From the NCBI RefSeq assembly GCF_910591885.1, contig NW_025963548.1, forward strand, positions 6,687,501-6,751,500: a stretch of DNA of 64,000 nucleotides, read 5' to 3'. The stretch is from Bombus terrestris. Its lineage: Eukaryota; Arthropoda; Insecta; Hymenoptera; Apidae. This document shows positions 56,615-64,000 of this stretch, one piece after another. Under the pieces are notes generated by a model. That model saw only the letters and a program-made list of their open reading frames with translations. It made no database searches and was not told the origin of the DNA. The translations under genes and the position numbers were made by a program. Position 1 is the stretch's first letter, and every line of letters starts with the position of its first letter.

Positions 56615-59600
56615 AATTAATATCTTTATATTGCGTCACTATATGACGTATGACGTTATATTGAATTACTAAATGACGTAGAACGTTGTATTGCATTACT
56701 AAATGACGTATAACGTTATATAGCTTCCCTTTATGACGTATAACGTTATGAACTATTATGTTATAACGTATAACGTTATGAACTGTTACGTTATAACGTA
56801 TAACGTTATATTGCATCACTACATGACGTGTAACGTTATATTGCATCACTATAGGACGTATTACGTTGTATACTATTACGTTATAACGTATAACGTTATA
56901 CTGCATCACTATATGACGTATAACGACATATTGCATTACTAAATGACGTATAACGTTATATAGCTTCTCTTTATGACGTATAACTTTATGATCTATTACG
57001 TTATGACGTATAACGTTATATTGCATCCCTATATGACGTATAACGTCATATTGCATGACTATAGGACGTATAACGTTATATTGCATCACTATATGTCGTA
57101 CAACGTTATATTGCATCACTGTAGGACGTATTACGTTATATACTATTACGTTAGAACGTATAACGTTATATTGCATCACTATAAGACGTATAACGTTATA
57201 TTGGATCACTATAGGACGTATTACGTTATGATCTTTAACGTCATACCGTGTAACGATATATTGCATCACTATATGATGTATAACGTTACAGTGCATCACT
57301 GTATGACGTATAACGTTATATACTATTACGTTATAACGTATAACGTTGTATTGCATCACTATAGGACGTATAACGTTATATTGCATGACTATAGGACGTA
57401 TAACGTTATATTGCATCACTACATGACGTGTAACGTTATATTGCATCACTATAGGACGTATTATGTTGTATACTATTACGTTATAACGTATAACGTTATA
57501 CTGCATCACTATATGACGTAAAACGATATATTGAATTACTAAATGACGTATAACGTTATATAGCTTCTCTTTATGACGTATAACGTTATGAACTATTACG
57601 TTATGACGCATAACGTTATATTGCATCACTACATGACGTATAACGTTATATACAATTACGTTGTGGAGGAATAACGTTATATTGCATCACTATATGACGT
57701 ATAACGTTATAGTGCATCACTGTATGACGTATAACGGTACATATTATTACGTTATAACGTATAACGTTATTTTTCATCACTATAGGTCGTATAACGTTAT
57801 ATTGCATCACTATATGACGTATAACGTTATATTGCATCACTATAGGACATATTACGTTATATACTATCACGTTATAACGTATAACGTTATATTGCATCAC
57901 TATATGACGGATAACGATATATTGCATTACTAAATGACGTATAACGTTATATAGCTTCTCTTTATGACGTATAACGTTATGAACTATTACGTTATAACTT
58001 ATAACATTATATTGCATAACTATATGACGTATAACGCTATATACTATAACGTTATGAATTAATATCTTTATATTGCGTCACTATATGACGTATAACGTTA
58101 TATTGCATCACTGTAGGACGTATTACGTTATATACTATTACGTTAGAACGTATAACGTTATATTGCATCACTATAAGACGTATAACGATGTATTGCATGA
58201 CTATAGGACGTATAACGTTATATTGCATCACTACATGACGTATAACGTTATATTGCATCACTATAGGACGTATTACGTTATATACTATTACGTTATAACG
58301 TATAACGTTATACTGCATCACTATATGACGTATAACGATGTATTGCATGACTATAGGACGTATAACGTTATATTGCATCACTATATGACGTATAACGTCA
58401 TATTGCATGACTATAGGACGTATAACGTTATATTGCATCACTACATGACGTATAACGTTATATTGCATCACTATAGGACGTATTACGTTATATACTATTA
58501 CGTTATAACGTATAACGTTATACTGCATCACTATATGACGTATAACGATATATTGCATTACTAAATGACGTATAACGTTATATAGCTTCTCTTTATGACG
58601 TGTAACGTTATGAACTATTACGTTATAACGTATAACGTTATATTGCATCACTATATGACGTATAACGTCATATTGCATGACTACAGGACTTATAACGTTA
58701 TATTGCATCACTATAGAATGTAATACGTTATGATATATTACGTTATTACGTATAACGTTTTATTGCATAACTATATGACGTATAACGTTATATACTATAA
58801 CGTTATGAATTAATATCGTTATATTGCATCACTATATGACGTATAACGTTATATTGAATTACTAAATGACGTATAACGTTATATTGTATTACTAAATGAC
58901 GTATAACGTTATATAGCTTCCCTTTATGACGTATAACGTTATGAACTATTACGTTATAACGTATACGTTATGAACTGTTACGTTATAACGTATAACGTTA
59001 TATTGCATCACTACATGACGTGTAACGTTATACTGCATCACTATAGGACGTATTACGTTGTATACTATTACGTTATAACGTATAACGTTATACTGCATCA
59101 CTATATGACGTATAACGATATATTGCATTACTAAATGACGTATAACGTTATATAGCTTCTCTTTATGATGTGTAACGTTATGAACTATTACGTTATAACG
59201 TATAACGTTATCTTGCATCACTATATGTCGTATAACGTTATATTGCATCACTAAAGATCGTATAACGTTATATACTATTACGTTATAACGTACAACGATG
59301 TATTGCATCACTATAGGACGTATAACGTTATATACAGTTACGTTGTGGAGGAATAACGTTATATTGCATCACTATATGACGTATAACGTTATAGCGCATC
59401 ACTGTATGACGTATAACGATATATTGCATGACTATAGGACGTATAACGTTATATTGCATCACTACATGACGTATAACGTTATATTGCATCACTATAGGAC
59501 GTATTACGTTATATACTATTACGTTATAACGTATAACGCTATACTGCATCACTATATGACGTATAACGATATATTGCATGACTATAGGACGTATAACGTT

Positions 59601-61478
59601 ATATTGCATCACTATATGACGTATAACGTTATATTGTATTACTAAATGACGTATAACGTTATATTGCATCACTATAGGACGTATTACGTTATATACTATT
59701 ACGTTATAACGTATAACGTTATACTGCATCACTATATGACGTATAACGATATATTGCATGACTATAGGACGTATAACGTTATATTGCATCACTACATGAC
59801 GTATAACGTTATATTGCATCACTATAGGACGTATTACGTTATATACTATTACGTTATAACGTATAACGCTATACTGCATCACTATATGACGTATAACGAT
59901 ATATTGCATTACTAAATGACGTATAACGTTATATAGCTTCTCTTTATGACGTATAACTTTACGATCTATTACGTTATGACGTATAACGTCATATTGCATG
60001 ACTATAGGACGTATAACGTTATATTGCATCACTACATGACGTATAACGTTATATTGCATCACTATATGACGTATAACGTTATTTTGCATCACTATATGAC
60101 GTATAACGTTATATTGAATTACTAAATGACGTATAACGTTATATTGTATTACTAAATGACGTATAACGTTATATAGCTTCTCTTTATGACGTATAACTTT
60201 ATGATCTATTACGTTATGACGCATAACGTTATATTGCATCCCTATATGACGTATAACGTCATATTGCATGACTATAGGACGTATAACGTTATATTGCATC
60301 ACTATATGACGTAAAGCGTTATATTGCATCACTGTAGGACGTATTACGTTATATACTATTACGTTAGAACGTATAACGTTATATTGCATCACTATAAGAC
60401 GTATAACGTTATATTGGATCACTATAGGACGTATTACGTTATGATCTTTAACGTCATACCGTGTAACGATATATTGCATCACTATATGATGTATAACGTT
60501 ACAGTGCATCACTGTATGGCGTATAACGTTATATACTATTACGTTATAACGTATAACGTTGTATTGCATCACTATATGACGTATAACTTTATATTGCATC
60601 ACTATATGACGTATAACGTTATATTGAATTACTAAATGACGTATAACGTTATATTGTATTACTAAATTACGTATAACGTTATATAGCTTCCCTTTATGAC
60701 GTATAACGTTATGAACTATTACGTTATAACGTATACGTTATGAACTGTTACGTTATAACGTATAACGTTATCTTGCATCACTATATGTCGTATAACGTTA
60801 TATTCCATCACTACTGATCGTATAACGTTATATACTATTACGTTATAACGTACAACGTTGTATTGCATCACTATAGGACGTATAACGTTATATTGCTTCA
60901 CTACATGACGTATAACGTTATATACAATTACGTTGTGGAGGAATAACGTTATATGGCATCACTATATGACGTATAACGTTATAGTGCATCACTGTATGAC
61001 GTATAACGGTATATACTATTACGTTATAACGTATAACGTTATCTTTCATCACTATAGGACGTATAACGTTATATTGCATGACTATAGGACGTATAACGTT
61101 ATATTGCATCACTACATGACGTATAACGTTATAATGCATCACTATAGGACGTATTACGTTATATACTATTACGTTATAACGTATAACGTTATACTGCATC
61201 ACTATATGACGTATAACGATGTATTGCATTACCAAATGACGTATAACGTTATATAGCTTCTCTTTATGACGCGTAACGTTATGAACTATTACGTTATAAC
61301 GTATAACGTTATATTGCATCACTATATGACGTATAACGTCATATTGCATGACTACAGGTCGTATAACGTTATATTGCATCACTATAGGATGTAATACGTT
61401 ATGATATATTACGTTATTATGTATAACGCTTTATTGCATAAATATATGACGTATAACGTTATATACTATAACATTATG
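56615..61478 (+). repeat. 4,864-bp unit (1442+751+2671), copy 1 with start of copy 2
   Basis: The distance between equivalent landmarks is 4,864 bp (56615 to 61479; GTGGAGGAATAAC 56071 to 60935 and 57663 to 62527). The aligned span is 55301-59136 against 60165-64000. It includes diagnostic marks TTATTATGTATAACGC, GATGTATTGCATTACCAAATG, GACGCGTAACG and GGTACATATTATTACG in both copies. The 2,671-bp block carries a third GTGGAGGAATAAC (59345, preceded by CAGTTACG). Confidence 0.85.
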
Positions 61479-64000
61479 AATTAATATCTTTATATTGCGT
61501 CACTATATGACGTATGACGTTATATTGAATTACTAAATGACGTAGAACGTTGTATTGCATTACTAAATGACGTATAACGTTATATAGCTTCCCTTTATGA
61601 CGTATAACGTTATGAACTATTATGTTATAACGTATAACGTTATGAACTGTTACGTTATAACGTATAACGTTATATTGCATCACTACATGACGTGTAACGT
61701 TATATTGCATCACTATAGGACGTATTACGTTGTATACTATTACGTTATAACGTATAACGTTATACTGCATCACTATATGACGTATAACGACATATTGCAT
61801 TACTAAATGACGTATAACGTTATATAGCTTCTCTTTATGACGTATAACTTTATGATCTATTACGTTATGACGTATAACGTTATATTGCATCCCTATATGA
61901 CGTATAACGTCATATTGCATGACTATAGGACGTATAACGTTATATTGCATCACTATATGTCGTACAACGTTATATTGCATCACTGTAGGACGTATTACGT
62001 TATATACTATTACGTTAGAACGTATAACGTTATATTGCATCACTATAAGACGTATAACGTTATATTGGATCACTATAGGACGTATTACGTTATGATCTTT
62101 AACGTCATACCGTGTAACGATATATTGCATCACTATATGATGTATAACGTTACAGTGCATCACTGTATGACGTATAACGTTATATACTATTACGTTATAA
62201 CGTATAACGTTGTATTGCATCACTATAGGACGTATAACGTTATATTGCATGACTATAGGACGTATAACGTTATATTGCATCACTACATGACGTGTAACGT
62301 TATATTGCATCACTATAGGACGTATTATGTTGTATACTATTACGTTATAACGTATAACGTTATACTGCATCACTATATGACGTAAAACGATATATTGAAT
62401 TACTAAATGACGTATAACGTTATATAGCTTCTCTTTATGACGTATAACGTTATGAACTATTACGTTATGACGCATAACGTTATATTGCATCACTACATGA
62501 CGTATAACGTTATATACAATTACGTTGTGGAGGAATAACGTTATATTGCATCACTATATGACGTATAACGTTATAGTGCATCACTGTATGACGTATAACG
62601 GTACATATTATTACGTTATAACGTATAACGTTATTTTTCATCACTATAGGTCGTATAACGTTATATTGCATCACTATATGACGTATAACGTTATATTGCA
62701 TCACTATAGGACATATTACGTTATATACTATCACGTTATAACGTATAACGTTATATTGCATCACTATATGACGGATAACGATATATTGCATTACTAAATG
62801 ACGTATAACGTTATATAGCTTCTCTTTATGACGTATAACGTTATGAACTATTACGTTATAACTTATAACATTATATTGCATAACTATATGACGTATAACG
62901 TTATATACTATAACGTTATGAATTAATATCTTTATATTGCGTCACTATATGACGTATAACGTTATATTGCATCACTGTAGGACGTATTACGTTATATACT
63001 ATTACGTTAGAACGTATAACGTTATATTGCATCACTATAAGACGTATAACGATGTATTGCATGACTATAGGACGTATAACGTTATATTGCATCACTACAT
63101 GACGTATAACGTTATATTGCATCACTATAGGAGGTATTACGTTATATACTATTACGTTATAACGTATAACGTTATACTGCATCACTATATGATGTATAAC
63201 GATGTATTGCATGACTATAGGACGTATAACGTTATATTGCATCACTATATGACGTATAACGTCATATTGCATGACTATAGGACGTATAACGTTATATTGC
63301 ATCACTACATGACGTATAACGTTATATTGCATCACTATAGGACGTATTACGTTATATACTATTACGTTATAACGTATAACGTTATACTGCATCACTATAT
63401 GACGTATAACGATATATTGCATTACTAAATGACGTATAACGTTATATAGCTTCTCTTTATGACGTGTAACGTTATGAACTATTACGTTATAACGTATAGC
63501 GTTATATTGCATCACTATATGACGTATAACGTCATATTGCATGACTACAGGACTTATAACGTTATATTGCATCACTATAGAATGTAATACGTTATGATAT
63601 ATTACGTTATTACGTATAACGTTTTATTGCATAACTATATGACGTATAACGTTATATACTATAACGTTATGAATTAATATCGTTATATTGCATCACTATA
63701 TGACGTATAACGTTATATTGAATTACTAAATGACGTATAACGTTATATTGTATTACTAAATGACGTATAACGTTATATAGCTTCCCTTTATGACGTATAA
63801 CGTTATGAACTATTACGTTATAACGTATACGTTATGAACTGTTACGTTATAACGTATAACGTTATATTGCATCACTACATGACGTGTAACGTTATACTGC
63901 ATCACTATAGGACGTATTACGTTGTATACTATTACGTTATAACGTATAACGTTATACTGCATCACTATATGACGTATAACGATATATTGCATTACTAAAT
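61479..64000 (+). repeat. 4,864-bp unit, copy 2, cut by the window end
   Basis: This is the continuation of the 4,864-bp duplication up to the last base, so the second copy is incomplete here. Differences from copy 1 noticed by eye are isolated single bases: near 62898 (GTTATATAC against GCTATATAC), 63131 (GAGGTATTACG), 63192 (GATGTATAACG) and 63497 (CGTATAGCG). Confidence 0.85.

Larger units (their letters stand above)
1..64000 (+). repeat. 30-bp satellite DNA array filling the whole window
   Basis: The full window consists of head-to-tail copies of a 30-bp unit with halves ACGTATAACGTTATA and TTGCATCACTATATG. That is roughly 2,130 monomers in one orientation; the asymmetric string TGCATCAC recurs on the plus strand and I did not see its complement there. 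The consensus is 30% G+C with two CpG dinucleotides per monomer. Most monomers are exactly 30 bp; a few fixed variants of 28, 29 or 31 bp shift the register at reproducible places. No unique sequence, mobile element or gene interrupts the array, and neither edge is reached. Such purity over 64 kb is typical of the homogenised core of a eukaryotic satellite. Chromosomal position, function and species cannot be read from the sequence, and I do not recognise the family. Confidence 0.97.

Noticed and set aside
1..64000. CRISPR array
   Set aside because: Repeats are directly adjacent with no unique spacers. The apparent spacers are diverged monomers of the same family, and no cas-like gene is present.
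1..64000. CENP-B box or telomeric repeat
   Set aside because: I saw no CGGG needed by the CENP-B box core and no TTAGGG, TTTAGGG or TTAGG tracts on either strand.
1..64000. Whole window as an assembly or simulation artefact
   Set aside because: Copies differ by private substitutions, conversion-like patches and whole-monomer indels in a consistent nested pattern, as expected of natural satellite evolution. Read support still cannot be judged from sequence alone.

Overview
The whole 64 kb window is one uninterrupted tandem satellite array. The basic unit is a 30-bp monomer whose halves are ACGTATAACGTTATA and TTGCATCACTATATG. Every monomer I could place runs head to tail in the same orientation. 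I see no gene, RNA gene, transposable element, CRISPR array, simple-sequence tract or other unique DNA. The array continues past both ends of the window. This points to eukaryotic heterochromatin, such as a centromeric, pericentromeric, subtelomeric or sex/B-chromosome array. The sequence alone does not let me name the species or match the satellite to a published family.

The array has at least three nested levels. (1) About 20 diverged monomer types follow each other in fixed order. They fall into two classes: asymmetric monomers with the TGCATCAC second half, and symmetric monomers in which both 15-bp halves carry an ACGTTAT core. (2) These types form higher-order repeats (HORs) of mainly 7, 9 or 11 monomers (210, 270 and 330 bp). 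(3) The HORs are punctuated by a four-monomer boundary module (ATGTAATACG ... GAATTAATAT). I located 49 copies of its AATTAATAT landmark, and the distances between them form a recurring code: 2008, 361, 1081, 751, 511, 1771, 1531, 1470 bp. The series 361+1081+751+511+1771+1531 makes a 6,006-bp superunit. A second landmark, GTGGAGGAATAAC, occurs 18 times. It independently gives the same long-range offsets (11,407, 14,951, 22,788, 6,156, 2,492, 1,919, 4,864 bp).

Layout. 1-37.1 kb: complete, truncated and rearranged copies of the 6.0-kb superunit, with an 11,407-bp-offset duplication (1-7305 versus 11408-18712) and a 14,951-bp-offset one (about 3.92-10.68 kb versus 18.87-25.63 kb). 35.4-37.6 kb: a contiguous 1,081-bp tandem duplication. 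37.1-39.4 kb: a block carrying a different monomer-variant set. 39.4-44.2 kb: a 2,492-bp tandem duplication. 44.2-52.9 kb: three versions of a 3.2-3.4 kb unit. 52.4-56.2 kb: overlapping 899-bp and 1,919-bp duplications. 55.3 kb to the end: a 4,864-bp tandem duplication still open at the right edge.

The long apparent reading frames on both strands (up to about 700 codons) are by-products of a stop-free 30-bp unit whose length is a multiple of three. I have not annotated them as genes. The interest of the window lies in the satellite's architecture and in the traces of unequal exchange and conversion-like patches that shaped it. All offsets and difference counts were read by eye.
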